DNA of 64,000 nucleotides from Torulaspora globosa (taxonomy: Eukaryota > Ascomycota > Saccharomycetes > Saccharomycetales > Saccharomycetaceae): assembly GCF_014133895.1 (NCBI RefSeq), contig NC_050730.1, positions 248,001 to 312,000 of the forward strand, given 5' to 3'. Below are positions 19,229 to 31,900 of the stretch, in pieces. The translations under genes and the position numbers were made by a program. Position 1 is the stretch's first letter; each line of letters opens with the position of its first letter. Under the pieces are notes generated by a model, which was given only the letters and a program-made list of their open reading frames with translations, did not search any database and was not told the DNA's origin.

Positions 19229-20227
19229 AATTCTATCCTGAGATTCCTCGGAGGAGGAAGCTTTTGCTCGTCGAAGATTCTGTCAGTAATCTTCAACCAT
19301 CATTTTTTGCAGGGGCTACTTAAAGATAGCTAGCGTTAGCTGGCGAGAAGCGACAGATATAAGATTAAAGATGAATTGAAGGTTCCAGATATCATTCTCA
19401 GATCTTTGTTGATATGTATCGTCAAGCTAGTACGAGCATCAAATTGGCACTCATTTCAGGCAAGGATCTCGACTTATTTAGAGAGACGATCTAGAATATA
19501 ACACGGATGGCGTAATCGAAGAAGGACGTGCATGCTGCCTTGTATGAAAATGATACCATCGACTCGAAAGTGATTTTTACATGCTGTGATCGGCTGCGGT
19601 CAATAATGCGTCGTCATCGCGATTTGCCGAAGTTAAAATGCTAGCTGAAAAGCATTAAAGGGCAGAAAATTCAGTCGCGCCTGTTGCAGAGCATGCTACT
19701 CACCCTGGTTAGATTTTTTCGACATGCAACTGTGCGAGTGGTTCATCACAAGCACAAACCGTCAAATCAATCCGGGACAGAACTAGACGCACTGTTTGTT
19801 GCCTGGTGATCCAGCTTTTATTTGACCTCGGCAGGGACTATCTAACGAGATCTTCTTCAAGAGCAACAGATTATTTCTTAATGTTCCTCCCCTGATCAAT
19901 CAATGCCATCGTGATTTGGTGGCAACATCGTGAGGCAATATAAGTAACATAGGTCTCCGCTTCTTGATTTAAGGATATAGAGGCCGCAATATCAGCCATT
20001 TCAGCCATTCAGTTGCGATTTATGGTGCTGACGTTTCGACGACAGAGATTTAAACTGTGACACTTTGCAGTTCGTACGAATGTATCTGAAAAATTTTCAA
20101 TCTACTAGAGATTCCGCGATGAGATGAGATGAGCTTAATCAATGCACTACACCTTAGCTTTGATTTCCACAAGCCATTGATAGTTCTGCTCAAGTGTCCG
20201 AATTCTCTCTAACTAGTCTTCTTATGT
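19229..20227. other. 999-bp divergent promoter region of YPK9 and RRP5
   Basis: No conserved reading frame, tRNA or C/D-box snoRNA is visible. The right 140 bp contain the RRPE and PAC elements of RRP5. The rest looks like ordinary promoter sequence, longer than most gaps in this window. Confidence 0.5.
20087..20128 (+). promoter_or_regulatory. RRPE plus PAC pair upstream of RRP5
   Basis: TGAAAAATTTTCAA at 20087-20100 is a full RRPE element (Stb3 target), and GCGATGAGATGAG at 20116-20128 is a PAC box with a repeated GATGAG. They lie 16 bp apart and end 99 bp before the RRP5 ATG, the arrangement typical of rRNA-processing genes. Confidence 0.85.
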
Positions 20228-23200
20228 ATGATGGCGAAGTCTGATAAGAGGAAGAGAGATGAAGAGTCTCCATTGTTGAGGATGGATGCCACAAAGCAGC
20301 CCACTGCGTCCTCCCTTACTCGTGAGGGAGAAGAGGTTTCATTCCCAAGAGGAGGTGCTTCAGCTCTGACTCCCTTGGAGTTAAAACAAGTGGCCAATGA
20401 GGCCGCCAAAGATGTTCTGTTCGAAGCTCAATCAGCGGAGGCTACCGAGAGTAGCAGACCTAAAAAGAGAAAGAAAACCAGTAAGATGACTAAGGCAAAA
20501 TCTGAAAAATCACAGGATGAAGCATCTATAGAGGTCGTCGAGCATTTGAATTTCAAGAATCTGAAGATCGGGTCCCTTCTACTTGGTCAAATCTCAGCCA
20601 TTGGTAGACACGAACTTCGCGTCTCTTTCACTGACGATATATCTGGCTACGTGAAGATTACCAACATATCGGAGCAAATCACGGCAGTTTTACAAAATCT
20701 GGATGAGGATATGGATGCGGAAAATGGCACTGACGATGTTAACGATGGCGAGTATGATTCTTCAGACGACGAGAAAGACGATCAAACTGCGGAGAAGTCC
20801 TCGAAGCAACTTCCTGACCTCAACAACTACTTCAGCATAGGCCAGTGGTTGAGGTGCTCAGTCAGTCATAACAGCGCTTTGGAAGCGCCAAAGAAGAAAA
20901 ATCAGAAGAAGAGGATCGAGCTGTCAATTGAACCCTCTGTCGTCAATGATTTCGCAGAAGAAGACCTGGATAAGCATGCCGCCGTGCAGTGTTCTGTCAA
21001 AAGCATTGAGGATCACGGTGCGATCCTAGATCTGGGAATTGATGGTTTTACGGGCTTCATTTCAAGAAAGGATGTTCCTCACTTCGACAAGCTGTTGCCT
21101 GGATCCGTATTTCTCGCCAATGTATCCAAGAAATCTGGTAGAGCCGTGACCGTTAATATGGACTTCACCTCCAAAAATAAGAAGATAAGTCAAGTGTCCT
21201 CCATCGATGCCGTGTCACCAGGTCAGGCGGTTGATCTGCTCTGCGAAGAGGTCTCCAAGAACGGTCTCAAAGGTAAAGTCTTTGGATTGATTTCTGGTTT
21301 CGTCGGTGTTGCCCACCTGCGAACGTTCAGTGATGAGAAACTAAAACACAATTTTGCCATCGGTTCCACTATCAGATGTAGGGTTCTTGCGTCTTTACTT
21401 AACAGAAGTGGTGACAAGGTTCTCATTTTGAGTAATATGCCTCACGTAACTTCGTTAGAACCCAGGTGTTTTGAGCAGGAGAGCTTAGAGGCCTTCCCAG
21501 TCGGTTATACTTTCGAGGCCTGCTCGGTTTTAGGACGTGATTCTGAATATCTGTATTTGGCACTTGATGAAGAACGCATTGGTCAAGTGCATTCTTCCAA
21601 GATTGGAGAGATTAATCTGCAAGGCGCCGTCGCCGCGCGTGTTGTCGGTTTCAACAATGTTGACATGCTTCTTCAGCTTTCCACCGATCCCGAGCTACTA
21701 AAGCTCAAATATCTAAGGCCGAAGGACATTCCAGTTGGCGAGATCGTTCCACAATGTGAAATAATAAGCGTTTCCAGCTCTGGTATACAGCTTAAATTGT
21801 TCAGCGGTCAATTCACAGCATTCGTTCCACCATTGCATATTTCTGATACCCGGTTAGTCTACCCAGAAAGAAAGTTCAAGATTGGATCGAAGGTTAAAGG
21901 AAAGATTTTGAACATCGATAACCGTGGCCGCATATTTATGACCTTGAAGAAGTCCCTCATCGATATTGACGATGATATTGACATTATATCTTCGTACTCC
22001 AATGCATTACAGATACACCAAAAAAACTCCAAAACCGTGGCGACCGTCCAAGCGTTTCAGCCAAAAGGCTGTCATGTACTCTTTTTCGGTGGCATAAAGG
22101 GATATTTGCCAAACTCTGAAATCTCAGAAGTATTTGTGAAGAAACCTGAGGATCATTTGAGGTTGGGCCAGACAGTACTCGTAAGGATTCTTGAGGTGGA
22201 CGAGGAAAGAAGTAGAGTGATTGTTACATGTAAACTTTCACTCGATCAGGCTCAGGAGCAAAAGAAGATTATAGATCAAATGATTCCCGGTCGCTCAATG
22301 GTGGATGTTACTGTAGTCGAAAAGACAAAGGATTCGCTTGTTGTCGAAATGAGCAACGGAGGTCTACGTGGTGTGATTTATGTCGGGCACCTTTCTGACT
22401 CGAGAATCGAGCAAAATAGAGCACAGTTGAAAAAGATCAGAATCGGATTTGGTACCAAAGCTCTAGTCATTGACAAAGATGTCAGAACGCAAGTTTTTAA
22501 CGCCACTCTCAAGCAATCCCTGATAGAGGACGCTGAAAAGGAAATACTGCCCGTCACCTACGAGGATATCAAGACAAGCGAAGCAGCGATGCCAATGCAT
22601 GGATACATCAAATCTATCTCCGAAAAGGGCCTGTTTGTGGCATTCAATGGGAAATTTGTTGGACTAGTTCTTCCTAGTTATGCAGTTGAAAGCCGTGCGG
22701 TGGATCTCTCGAAGGCGTTTTACATTAACCAGTCCGTTACAGCATACCTCCTGAGAACTGATGATGAGCATCAGAGGTTTTTATTAACATTGAAAGAACC
22801 AAAAAAGAAAGTTTCGGAGAAGGATTCTAACCTCAAAGCGCTCAATCCTGTTGATATCTCTATTACTTATCTTGCTGATTACAAATTTGGCAAAGTGGTT
22901 GACGCTAAGGTCAAAGCCGTCAAGAAGAATCAACTGAATGTCATTTTAGCAGATAACTTGTACGGTAGAGTTGACATATCTGAGGTGTTCGATAATTACA
23001 AAGATCTAAAGAACCCTAAAAGGCCACTTGAGAATATAAAAGTGGGAGATATCATCAAAGTGAAAATTATTGGAAATCATGACACTAGAGGTCACAAGTT
23101 CTTGCCAATAACCCACAAAATCACTAACTCTACTGTTTTGGAGCTGACAATGAGGAAATCTAAACTTGACGACTTGAATAGCGAGCTCCAATCCATTGAC

Positions 23201-25366
23201 GATGTTGTGGTTGGCCAAGAGGTTCTGGGATTTGTTAACAATTTTGGCAGCAATAATCTGTGGCTCACCGTTTCGCCTATACTAAAGGCAAAGGTTTCTG
23301 TTTTTGATTTAACCGACGATAGTACAACTTATTCGAAGGATATCGAGGAACAGTTTCCACTGGGAAGCGCCCTCAAGGTGACAGTGAAAAGTATCGATTC
23401 GGATCACGGTTTCATTACCGTTACTGGGCGGACGAAAGCGGTTGAATCTTCCAAAGATATCACCGTTGGCGATAGTCTTCCTGCCAAGATCGTCAAAATC
23501 ACCGAAAAATACGTCCTTCTCAACTTAGGAGGTGATGTTGTTGGCATTTCGTTTGCCACTGACGCACTGGATGATTTTTCCGTGCCACTGGAAACTGCTT
23601 TCAAAGGAATGATCGGCCAGACTGTCCCTGCGACCGTGCTATCCGTGGATTCTGACAACGGCAAGATTAGATTATCTCTGCGGTCCAACAATGCCAAATC
23701 CCGCGCTATTGCTTCTCATAAAGATATTAAGCAAGGTGACGTTGTCCAGGCGCTTGTTAAGAATGTAACTGACAAGGGAATCTTCGTTTATTTAAGCACA
23801 AACATCGAGGCTTTCGTTCCAGTTAGTAAATTGTCTGACTCCTTCTTGAAGGATTGGAAAAAGTTCTACAAGCCTATGCAATGTGTCGTCGGCAAGGTTG
23901 TTAACAGTGATGAAGATTCTCGAATTTTGTTGACTTTAAGAGAATCCGAGGTGAATGGTGAGTTAAATATCTTAAAGACCTATGATGACATTAAGCCTGG
24001 TGATATTTTCGAAGGTAATGTCAAAAATGTTACCGATTTTGGTGTGTTTGTCAAGCTCGATGATACAGTTAACATCACTGGTTTGGCGCACCGCTCCGAA
24101 ATTGCCGAAAAAGCACCTGAAGATCTCTCATCTTTGTTTGGCAGTGGTGATAGAGTGAAAGCTTACGTGCTTAAGGTCAATCCCGAGAAAAAACAGATCT
24201 CTTTGAGTTTGAAAGCCTCGCATTTTAAAAAGGAAGCCGATGCAGAACCTATCGTGCTAGAAGAAGATGAAGGTAAGGAAGTCATAGGCGACTTGATTTA
24301 TGGTGCTAGTGAGTCGGAAGATGAAGCAGATTTGGAAAGCGCGCCACAGCCTGTCGAGAAGAACTCTACATCTGTTGATGGACTGAGCTTGAGCGCAGGC
24401 TTCGATTGGACGGCTAGCATTTTGGACCAAGCTCAAGAGAGCGAGGAATCTGAGGAAGACGAAGATTTCACTACCACTAAGAAGACAAAGCGCCAAAGAA
24501 AAAAGTTGCATATTGTTGAAGATAAGACTGCGGATATCAACGCTAGAGCACCAGAATCGGTAGGAGATTTTGAACGCTTAATTATGGGAGATCCTAATTC
24601 TTCTGTCATTTGGATGAACTATATGGCATTCCAGCTTCAATTAAGCGAAGTCGAAAAGGCCCGAGCAATTGCAGAGAGAGCACTTAAGACTATCAATTTC
24701 AGAGAAGAAGCTGAGAAGCTGAATATTTGGATTGCTCTGCTCAATTTGGAAAATACATTCGGCACGGATGAGTCTCTTGAAGAAGTTTTCAAGAGAGCAT
24801 GTCAGTATATGGATTCCTTCACCATCCATAACAAACTGTTGAGCATTTATCAGATGAGCGAAAAATTTGAGCAAGCCTCAAGCTTGTTCAAATTAGCTGC
24901 AAAGAAGTTCGGCTCAGAGAAGGTTTCAATCTGGTTGTCCTGGAGCGAATTTTTGCTCTCTCAAAATCAACCTCAAGAAGCTCGGTCTTTGTTGTCTAAC
25001 GCCTTGAAGGCTTTGCCCAAACGTTGTCATATCGAACTAGTAAGAAAATTCGCTCAACTCGAATTTTCTAGGGGTGATCCTGAAAGAGCTCGTTCGTTAT
25101 TTGAAGGTCTAGTTGCTGATGCTCCAAAGAGGATCGATCTTTGGAACGTCTATCTCGATCAAGAAATAAAAATCGGACAGAAGAAGAAGGTAGAGAACTT
25201 ATTTGAGCGTGTAATCTCCAGAAAATTAACGAGAAAGCAGGCCAAATTCTTCTTCAATAAGTGGCTGCAATTTGAAGAGTCTGCGAAGGACGAAAAGACT
25301 GCTGAATACGTCAAGGCAAAGGCCGTCGAATACGCAGAAAAAACCCTCAAACCTGAAAGCAACTGA
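20228..25366 (+). CDS. RRP5: Rrp5, S1-repeat rRNA processing factor
   Basis: 1712 residues (S. cerevisiae 1729). A nucleolar protein required for both 18S and 5.8S/25S maturation. The N-terminal 100 residues are basic and low-complexity. A long series of S1 RNA-binding domains follows from about residue 110 to 1350; the last is clear in '[20 protein letters not shown]'. An acidic linker near 1370-1430 is followed by a C-terminal HAT/TPR region from about 1435 ('[20 protein letters not shown]', '[20 protein letters not shown]'). ATG codons at 20228 and 20231 are adjacent; the first is used. Corresponds to YMR229C. Confidence 0.97.
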   Translation: MMAKSDKRKRDEESPLLRMDATKQPTASSLTREGEEVSFPRGGASALTPLELKQVANEAAKDVLFEAQSAEATESSRPKKRKKTSKMTKAKSEKSQDEASIEVVEHLNFKNLKIGSLLLGQISAIGRHELRVSFTDDISGYVKITNISEQITAVLQNLDEDMDAENGTDDVNDGEYDSSDDEKDDQTAEKSSKQLPDLNNYFSIGQWLRCSVSHNSALEAPKKKNQKKRIELSIEPSVVNDFAEEDLDKHAAVQCSVKSIEDHGAILDLGIDGFTGFISRKDVPHFDKLLPGSVFLANVSKKSGRAVTVNMDFTSKNKKISQVSSIDAVSPGQAVDLLCEEVSKNGLKGKVFGLISGFVGVAHLRTFSDEKLKHNFAIGSTIRCRVLASLLNRSGDKVLILSNMPHVTSLEPRCFEQESLEAFPVGYTFEACSVLGRDSEYLYLALDEERIGQVHSSKIGEINLQGAVAARVVGFNNVDMLLQLSTDPELLKLKYLRPKDIPVGEIVPQCEIISVSSSGIQLKLFSGQFTAFVPPLHISDTRLVYPERKFKIGSKVKGKILNIDNRGRIFMTLKKSLIDIDDDIDIISSYSNALQIHQKNSKTVATVQAFQPKGCHVLFFGGIKGYLPNSEISEVFVKKPEDHLRLGQTVLVRILEVDEERSRVIVTCKLSLDQAQEQKKIIDQMIPGRSMVDVTVVEKTKDSLVVEMSNGGLRGVIYVGHLSDSRIEQNRAQLKKIRIGFGTKALVIDKDVRTQVFNATLKQSLIEDAEKEILPVTYEDIKTSEAAMPMHGYIKSISEKGLFVAFNGKFVGLVLPSYAVESRAVDLSKAFYINQSVTAYLLRTDDEHQRFLLTLKEPKKKVSEKDSNLKALNPVDISITYLADYKFGKVVDAKVKAVKKNQLNVILADNLYGRVDISEVFDNYKDLKNPKRPLENIKVGDIIKVKIIGNHDTRGHKFLPITHKITNSTVLELTMRKSKLDDLNSELQSIDDVVVGQEVLGFVNNFGSNNLWLTVSPILKAKVSVFDLTDDSTTYSKDIEEQFPLGSALKVTVKSIDSDHGFITVTGRTKAVESSKDITVGDSLPAKIVKITEKYVLLNLGGDVVGISFATDALDDFSVPLETAFKGMIGQTVPATVLSVDSDNGKIRLSLRSNNAKSRAIASHKDIKQGDVVQALVKNVTDKGIFVYLSTNIEAFVPVSKLSDSFLKDWKKFYKPMQCVVGKVVNSDEDSRILLTLRESEVNGELNILKTYDDIKPGDIFEGNVKNVTDFGVFVKLDDTVNITGLAHRSEIAEKAPEDLSSLFGSGDRVKAYVLKVNPEKKQISLSLKASHFKKEADAEPIVLEEDEGKEVIGDLIYGASESEDEADLESAPQPVEKNSTSVDGLSLSAGFDWTASILDQAQESEESEEDEDFTTTKKTKRQRKKLHIVEDKTADINARAPESVGDFERLIMGDPNSSVIWMNYMAFQLQLSEVEKARAIAERALKTINFREEAEKLNIWIALLNLENTFGTDESLEEVFKRACQYMDSFTIHNKLLSIYQMSEKFEQASSLFKLAAKKFGSEKVSIWLSWSEFLLSQNQPQEARSLLSNALKALPKRCHIELVRKFAQLEFSRGDPERARSLFEGLVADAPKRIDLWNVYLDQEIKIGQKKKVENLFERVISRKLTRKQAKFFFNKWLQFEESAKDEKTAEYVKAKAVEYAEKTLKPESN

Positions 25367-25490
25367 ACAGTTGTTTTGGGAGAATTAGAACACTGCATAG
25401 AAGACTTTTGTATATTAGAAAGAAATATAATTTCATGAAGATCGCCTAAACATTAAATAGCGGGTTGTTGATATACACAGGTGAACAACC

Positions 25491-26516
25491 TTACATAATA
25501 CTTTCCTCTTGATAAATGTCAACGAAATCCATGTAAATGTCTGGCTTGAAGGGCCAGTTGGCAAACAGGCCCGTTATGTATATGAACTCGTCATTGGTTA
25601 GCTCACCGGGAGTCTTCCTCAGTAGTTCCTTATCTTCTATTTTTGATTTAAAATAGTCTTTCCCTCCATGACCAAGAGAATCCAGAGCCTCCAGTAATGG
25701 AGTTTTTTTCAAAATCAGAAGATGCTTTGTAACGTATTCCCAATTATCGAGATCGATATCGTGTGCTTTTGGGTCAACCTCCAGCAGCGATATCCCTTTT
25801 TCTCGACTTGGCCAAACGTCTTTATTGGAAAAGATGATGGGATTGTTTGCATGCATTACTGAACTGTCAAACTGCTTTATCTCTTTCGTATCGGATGTTG
25901 CCACCAACTTGGTCTCCGTAAAGGCCTCTCTAACAACCGAGCACTTTGATCGAGATAGTGAGCCTGGCACACCAAGTAGTTTAATTGCCGCTGTCGTAGG
26001 TACCCACAGGAGCATCTTGACACGTCCAAACCGCTGGATCCAGTTTCGGTTACCAATGCAAGCGTACCATTGCATCAAAAGGCCTTCATGCCCGGTGCTT
26101 GTGAGATTCGCCAGGCAGAGAAACTTGTCATTGATATGGTCCAAGGACTGCTTCTCAGGAACAAACGCTTGCGAGCGATCAATGAGGTCTACATAGGATG
26201 ACCATTCGTATGGGTCCTTGTTATAGATCTCCAGAGGTGACTCTGCAAATTCCTGTGACAGGTGCTGGAAGAAATCAGGCCTCGACTCCATCATCGCATA
26301 TTGTCCAGGTTTATATCTATTGTAAAAAAGAGCAGCCTGCTGACTGGGACCCGGATACAGATCGAGAACCTTCCATCGGGCTCGATTACCGTATGTCTTT
26401 TCTAGTTGCAGCTTTTCTAGTATAGCTTCGTTCACAGCAGGATTAAGTACGTACTTGAAGCCGTAATAGTGCTTTATTTTGCTCAATGTCTTCAAGTCTC
26501 TCACTGCTAGACTCAT
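25491..26516 (-). CDS. MTF1: Mitochondrial RNA polymerase specificity factor Mtf1
   Basis: 341 residues, equal to S. cerevisiae Mtf1. It binds Rpo41 and melts mitochondrial promoters. The fold is that of an rRNA adenine dimethyltransferase: the first motif reads 'VLDLYPGPSQQAALFYN' near residues 50-65, and 'ESRPDFFQHL' follows. The usual SAM-binding G-x-G is not kept, in line with its loss of methylation. It begins 'MSLAVRDLKTLSKIKHYYGF'; no cleavable presequence is obvious, as known for Mtf1. It is convergent with RRP5 and divergent from TAF7. Corresponds to YMR228W. Confidence 0.94.
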   Translation of the reverse strand: MSLAVRDLKTLSKIKHYYGFKYVLNPAVNEAILEKLQLEKTYGNRARWKVLDLYPGPSQQAALFYNRYKPGQYAMMESRPDFFQHLSQEFAESPLEIYNKDPYEWSSYVDLIDRSQAFVPEKQSLDHINDKFLCLANLTSTGHEGLLMQWYACIGNRNWIQRFGRVKMLLWVPTTAAIKLLGVPGSLSRSKCSVVREAFTETKLVATSDTKEIKQFDSSVMHANNPIIFSNKDVWPSREKGISLLEVDPKAHDIDLDNWEYVTKHLLILKKTPLLEALDSLGHGGKDYFKSKIEDKELLRKTPGELTNDEFIYITGLFANWPFKPDIYMDFVDIYQEESIM

Positions 26517-26725
26517 TGAGCTCGATTACGGGTTAAAACATAAACAAAGGTCCCAACTACAGCCAAATATCTTGATTCTCTGAGATTTTTCACTTGCTCA
26601 TCGGGTTTTTATTAGGTTCTTCAAGGCCCGCATCCTTCTTTAAAAGCCTTTGAACTTGGCTCTGAGGCAGAACCAAGAATTAAGCCTGAGGGAGACTAGC
26701 TTGAATCAGACCTGAGTGTGCTACC

Positions 26726-28441
26726 ATGCCTGTGATCAAGATAAAGAAGCGGAAGGAAGAAAGCAACGATGAGGAGGCCTCTCGTCCGCGGAAATTGCGC
26801 ATAAAGACCAAGGTCATGGATGAAGAGGAAAGCCAACCTGAGGTCAGGAGGAGTCTCAAGAAGTCGACAAGCTCTGGTAGATCCAGGAAACCAAACGGAG
26901 GCAGCGGCATGAAACTGAAGCTGAACCTGAAGAAAAGCAAAAGCGCAGAGCCGGAAAAGCCTCCAAAGGCTCCCAGGCTGAGAGTGAAACCTATCAGGGT
27001 GCCCGGAGAGGGATACGATTCAGAGGCTTCAGATATCGAAGATGATCCGCTGATAGAAGAGGCCATCGTACTGCGAGTGCTGCCGGATATCCAAGCGGAA
27101 TTTGTAAAACATTCGATCGATTCTGGGGATTACTCGGGGATAAGCATCAAATGGAAAGGCCAAAGACATGCTATCGTCAACATCAACGATGTATCGTACG
27201 GGGCAATCCTGGTGAATCTCCCCACGGTTATCGAGGTGAACAAGAGTGTCGATAGGAAGAACCTACTCAAGACGGTCGATGTATCGCAAATGCTGCTCTG
27301 TATCCAGGTGATCGAAAGCGAGGAGGAGGTCTTCACGCTGCGGCCTCCAGAGACAGAAGATCTCGTGTCGAAACACTTCGAGGAGCATCAGGACGAGATC
27401 AATGAGTGCAAGATGAAGTTTTTCAAAGGCTACAACGATGGGCCGCTGACCGAACTGGAGACCAAATATCTGGAGCAGATAGCGACCAAGCCCTACGACT
27501 ACAAGCACGGCTTGACGCCTCCGCTTTACAACGTGCGAAACAGGCGGTTTCGGCGGAAAATGGGGCTTGACGAATTCGAGTACGCCGAGAAGTGTGTGGA
27601 AAGGCTACTCAGACAAGACGACCAAGCAGAGGAAGTGACGTATGAACTGGTGGACGAAGACGAAATACAGCGGAGATCCACGCCGGCCGCAAGTCTGTCG
27701 CAGCTGGAGACAAGAGAGTCCTACGCGGCGGAGACCGCGGACCACGAGAAGGAGGAGGTCGACCTCAACCTAGACGAAGCGTTCCAAAGCGACACCGAGG
27801 AGGCCAAGGAAAGAGGCTCCTTCAAAGACGAAGCGGCAGACGAGCGCAACGAGCACGACTTGTTCGACGAGACCGGCGACGACGTCGAGCAGGACAACGG
27901 CGAGGAGGACGAGGAAGAGGAGGAAGAAGAAGAGGAGGAAGAAAACGAGCCCGAAGACGAAGAAGCCGAAGACAACGCCGAACGCGTCGAAAAGCAAGCT
28001 GTCGACGAAGACCGCCAGCACAACGAGCTGCTCAAGGACGAGCTCAACGAACTGGAGACTACGCTGAACCACGCCAGACAGAAGCTGCAGAAGGCGGCCA
28101 ACCCGCTGCTAAAATCAAGATTCGTCGAAACCATAAAGAAGCTCGAGAGGGAAGTCGAGCTAAAGAGAAAGCAACTCAAGTTCAGCGACGAGACCCTGCA
28201 AAAGCCCGAAGACGAAACACAGCCCGCGCCCTCGCAAGAACAGCAGCCGGAAACCGCCGTCGCCGGAGACACCGACGACGACGAAGACGAAGAAGACGAA
28301 GATGAAGAAGACGAAGACGAAGACGACGAAGAAGAAGACGACGAAGATCGCGCTGCGCCCGATCAGCCACAAGAACTCGACCAGAACGATCTGGACATGA
28401 TGATGCTATTCGGCGCCGAGGGAGATGACGCAGAAGAGTAA
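26726..28441 (+). CDS. TAF7: TFIID subunit TAF7
   Basis: 571 residues (S. cerevisiae 590). Binds TAF1 within TFIID and regulates its activity. The basic N-terminal 100 residues are followed by the TAFII55 domain at about 111-290 ('[16 protein letters not shown]', '[20 protein letters not shown]', '[14 protein letters not shown]'). The C-terminal half is extremely acidic, with two long Asp/Glu runs (around residues 390-415 and 510-545) flanking a coiled segment ('[20 protein letters not shown]'). These GA-rich runs create long false frames on the opposite strand. Corresponds to YMR227C. Confidence 0.95.
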   Translation: MPVIKIKKRKEESNDEEASRPRKLRIKTKVMDEEESQPEVRRSLKKSTSSGRSRKPNGGSGMKLKLNLKKSKSAEPEKPPKAPRLRVKPIRVPGEGYDSEASDIEDDPLIEEAIVLRVLPDIQAEFVKHSIDSGDYSGISIKWKGQRHAIVNINDVSYGAILVNLPTVIEVNKSVDRKNLLKTVDVSQMLLCIQVIESEEEVFTLRPPETEDLVSKHFEEHQDEINECKMKFFKGYNDGPLTELETKYLEQIATKPYDYKHGLTPPLYNVRNRRFRRKMGLDEFEYAEKCVERLLRQDDQAEEVTYELVDEDEIQRRSTPAASLSQLETRESYAAETADHEKEEVDLNLDEAFQSDTEEAKERGSFKDEAADERNEHDLFDETGDDVEQDNGEEDEEEEEEEEEEENEPEDEEAEDNAERVEKQAVDEDRQHNELLKDELNELETTLNHARQKLQKAANPLLKSRFVETIKKLEREVELKRKQLKFSDETLQKPEDETQPAPSQEQQPETAVAGDTDDDEDEEDEDEEDEDEDDEEEDDEDRAAPDQPQELDQNDLDMMMLFGAEGDDAEE

Positions 28442-28941
28442 TCAATCGGTCCAACATTCTCAAGCTGCAAGACCGGCCAACTGGCCAACCGGCCAGCGTG
28501 CTATCCGATCTGCTCAAAAAGCCCTGTAGGCATTGGCCGGTGAGTCGCGCGTGTCGTGCCAAGCGACGAGCAGTGGAAAAAAGTGATAATAAGGATGATA
28601 ATATCGGGAAACAAGAAGCCTTGCGGTAGTAAAAACGATTGCAAAGTGCACAAACGATACGTACGAAGGGGGAAGGAAGCTCTGTAGGGATCTGCAAAGG
28701 AGCAGAAAGAGTGGCTGTATTATTCGGGATCGCTATTATAGGTTTGTGTTGTTGTGGTTTTCTGTCGTGAATTTTTTCTTTTTACTCGGTTTGGGACAGC
28801 TTGGTGGTGGTTCAGTGAGTGAGTATCGGCGAGTTTCTAGTTTGTACATCGAAATACCCCTCCTACCCCTTCTTCGAAGCGTTCGATAGAACGATTTTTG
28901 GTGAGTTCGAATTTACATCATTTGCGCAAGTTGCATGGGAC
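28442..28941. other. 500-bp region between TAF7 and SNF2
   Basis: Contains the TAF7 3' end and the SNF2 promoter and leader. The SNF2 frame stays open 41 codons upstream of its ATG, back to a GTG at 28819, but no ATG lies there. No other gene is seen. Confidence 0.5.
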
Positions 28942-31900
28942 ATGAATGTGGATATACCTCAAAGACAATTCAGTAAGGAGGAGATCAACCGATGCTATCT
29001 GAGATGGCAGCAGTTGCGCAACGAGCATGGGGAGAACGCTCGTAACGTTCCGGAGTTTGTATATTTCACCAAGGTGCTGCATGTCGCAGCGAAGCAGCAG
29101 CAGGAGCAGGCCCAGTTGCAACAGAGACAGCAACCGGCAGCACAGGAGCCGCAACAGCAAGGCAGCAGTCACGTGAGCAATGGGTCTCCCGCATCGATGC
29201 AGCAGCAGGTGGTGGAGACGGGTCACAGGGGATCGTCGGAGTTGCGGTCGCAGGAGCCGCAAGTTCCGCAGCAGCAGCAGCAGCAGCAGGCTCCCGGTTC
29301 CAGTATCTTCACAGCAGAGCAATCGGAGCTTCTGAAGGCTCAGATCACGTCGCTGAAGTGTCTGGTGAACCAGCAGCCGGTCCCGGGGCCGTGCCAGGCG
29401 GTCATACAGCAGTCGATTACGAACCCGCCGGACTTCAAGAGGATGCTGCTGGCGCTCAGTGACTTTGTGAAGCGGTACAAGCAGGCTCAGAACGGACAGG
29501 CGGCGGAGGCGGCTGCAGTGGGCAAACCGTCGCCCGCGGTGCAGCAGAGTGCTTCGCCGGCCGGGGCCAGCGTGCCGCAAAACGCCTCTCCCGCGGAGAT
29601 GGCTCAATTTCAACAGAAACAGCAGCTGCAGCAGCGGGAGCAACTCCAGAGGCTCCAGAGGCAGCAGGCTGCAAGCAGCAATGCAGCATCTCCGCTGAAC
29701 AACGGCACGATCAATGACGCGGCGCAGCAAAGCCGACAAGCAAGCCCGCAGATTGCCGAGCCAGAGGCTTCAAATCAGGATCAAGAGGCTCCGATCGACG
29801 GCGAGAAGACACCGCCCAAGCCAGCGGCGCCTATTCCGCTGGAGCAGTTCAAGACGTTGCATCCGGAAGTCGAGAATATTATAGATGTAGACGATCCCGA
29901 TATCATGGTGGACTCGTTCACTCTCCCAGATATACCACAGGAGAAAGTCGACTATGGGAAGTTATTCCCTAGCGCGGAAAACAAACGACTGACAATACAG
30001 CCAGGAATCTTACCGGTCGGGATAGATGCACACACTGCTACCGAGATTTATCAGACGCTGATTGCGCTTAACCTAGATACAGCGATCGATGAATGTTTGA
30101 CAAATGTATTAGATGAGAAATGTGATGACAAGACGAAAGAAGATTCTCTTTACGATTATTACGCGTTCCAACTTTTGCCGTTGCAAAAGGCTGCCCGCGG
30201 CCACTTACTAGGATACGTATGGTATCAAAATTCGCTCTTGCCAAATACCCATCCCAATTTTCTTTCCAAGATACGAAACATCAACGTCCAGGATACTCTG
30301 CTGACAGCAGAACTGTACAAGAAGCATGAAATTTTGCAATACGAGAAGAAAAGATATGAGAAATCTGCTAAACTTGAAAACATTTTAAGCTCGTCCATTC
30401 ACCGTCATAATAAAAGGCTTGATTATAGAACCAGACGTGTCAAATTTGGCCACAAACTAATTAATACTCATAATATTTTGGAGAAGGAAGAACAACGGAG
30501 GGCTGAGCGAAAAGCCAAAGAGCGTTTACAGGCGCTTAAGGCTAATGATGAAGAGGCATATATCAAATTGCTTGACCAAACAAAGGATACGAGAATTACG
30601 CATCTGTTGAAACAGACAAATGCATTCTTGGACTCTTTGACGAGAGCCGTTAAGGATCAGCAGGACTACACCAAGGAAATGATAGACTCACACACGAAGG
30701 AAAACAGCGAAGAGGCCGATGAACTGAAAGTCAAAGAAGACAAAAGCAGTTTTGAAGCTGAGATCGAAGAACGCTCCAATGTTGATTATTACAACGTGGC
30801 ACATAGAATTAAAGAAGAGATAAAGGAGCAACCATCTATTCTGGTCGGAGGTACACTTAAGGAGTATCAATTGAAAGGTTTACAATGGATGGTTTCTCTT
30901 TTCAACAACCACTTGAATGGTATTCTTGCAGATGAAATGGGGTTGGGTAAAACTATTCAAACTATCTCCTTGCTCACCTATTTGTATGAGAGGAAAAACA
31001 TTCACGGTCCTTTCTTAGTCATTGTTCCTCTATCGACGTTAACGAATTGGAGCTCTGAATTTGCCAAATGGGCACCTGTCTTGAGGACCATCGCATACAA
31101 GGGATCTCCAAATGAAAGAAAATCTAAGCAAGCTTATATCAAGTCCGGTGAATTTGATGTTGTTTTAACAACGTTCGAGTATGTTATCAAGGAAAAAGCG
31201 ATACTATCAAAGATTAAATGGGTTCATATGATTATTGATGAAGGGCATAGAATGAAAAATGCGCAATCCAAGCTTTCTTTAACTCTTAACAATCACTATC
31301 ACTCTGATTATCGTTTAATCTTAACCGGTACGCCTTTACAGAACAATCTGCCAGAACTGTGGGCGCTGCTGAACTTTGTCCTGCCCAAGATCTTCAACTC
31401 AGTCAAGTCATTTGACGAGTGGTTTAACACGCCGTTCTCGAGCGCTGGTGGCCAGGATAAAATAGAGCTAAGCGAGGAAGAAATGCTTCTCGTTATTAGG
31501 AGATTACACAAGGTTTTAAGACCTTTCCTCTTGCGTCGTTTGAAGAAAGATGTAGAAAGGGAGTTGCCTGATAAAGTGGAAAAGGTTATCAAATGCAAAA
31601 TGAGTGCACTGCAACAGATCATGTACCAACAAATGCTAACTCATCGCCGCTTGTTTGTTGGTGATCAGGCAAACAAGAAGATGGTCGGCCTTAGAGGTTT
31701 TAATAATCAAATCATGCAACTGAAAAAGATCTGCAATCATCCATTTGTTTTCGAAGCTGTGGAGGATCAAATAAATCCAACTAGAGAAACTAATGCCAAC
31801 ATATGGCGTGTTGCTGGAAAGTTCGAATTGCTCGAAAGGATTCTTCCCAAATTGAAAGCGACGGGCCATCGATGTCTGATCTTTTTTCAGATGACTCAGA

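Noticed and set aside
19229..20227. Small nucleolar RNA in the YPK9-RRP5 gap
   Set aside because: No paired C (RTGATGA) and D (CTGA) boxes with closing stem were found.
27721..28272. Long Ser-rich open frame opposite TAF7 (183 residues) and others nearby
   Set aside because: Artefact of the GAA/GAC-rich acidic coding sequence of TAF7 read on the other strand; no family features.
28819..28941. 41-codon upstream extension of SNF2 starting at GTG
   Set aside because: No ATG, and the conserved Snf2 N-terminus starts at 28942.
29168..29178. CACGTG near 29170 as a centromere CDEI element
   Set aside because: Lies within SNF2 coding sequence; no AT-rich CDEII or CDEIII follows.
28918..29739. 273-codon frame opposite the 5' part of SNF2
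   Set aside because: Leu/Arg-rich shadow of the CAG-rich glutamine tract of SNF2.
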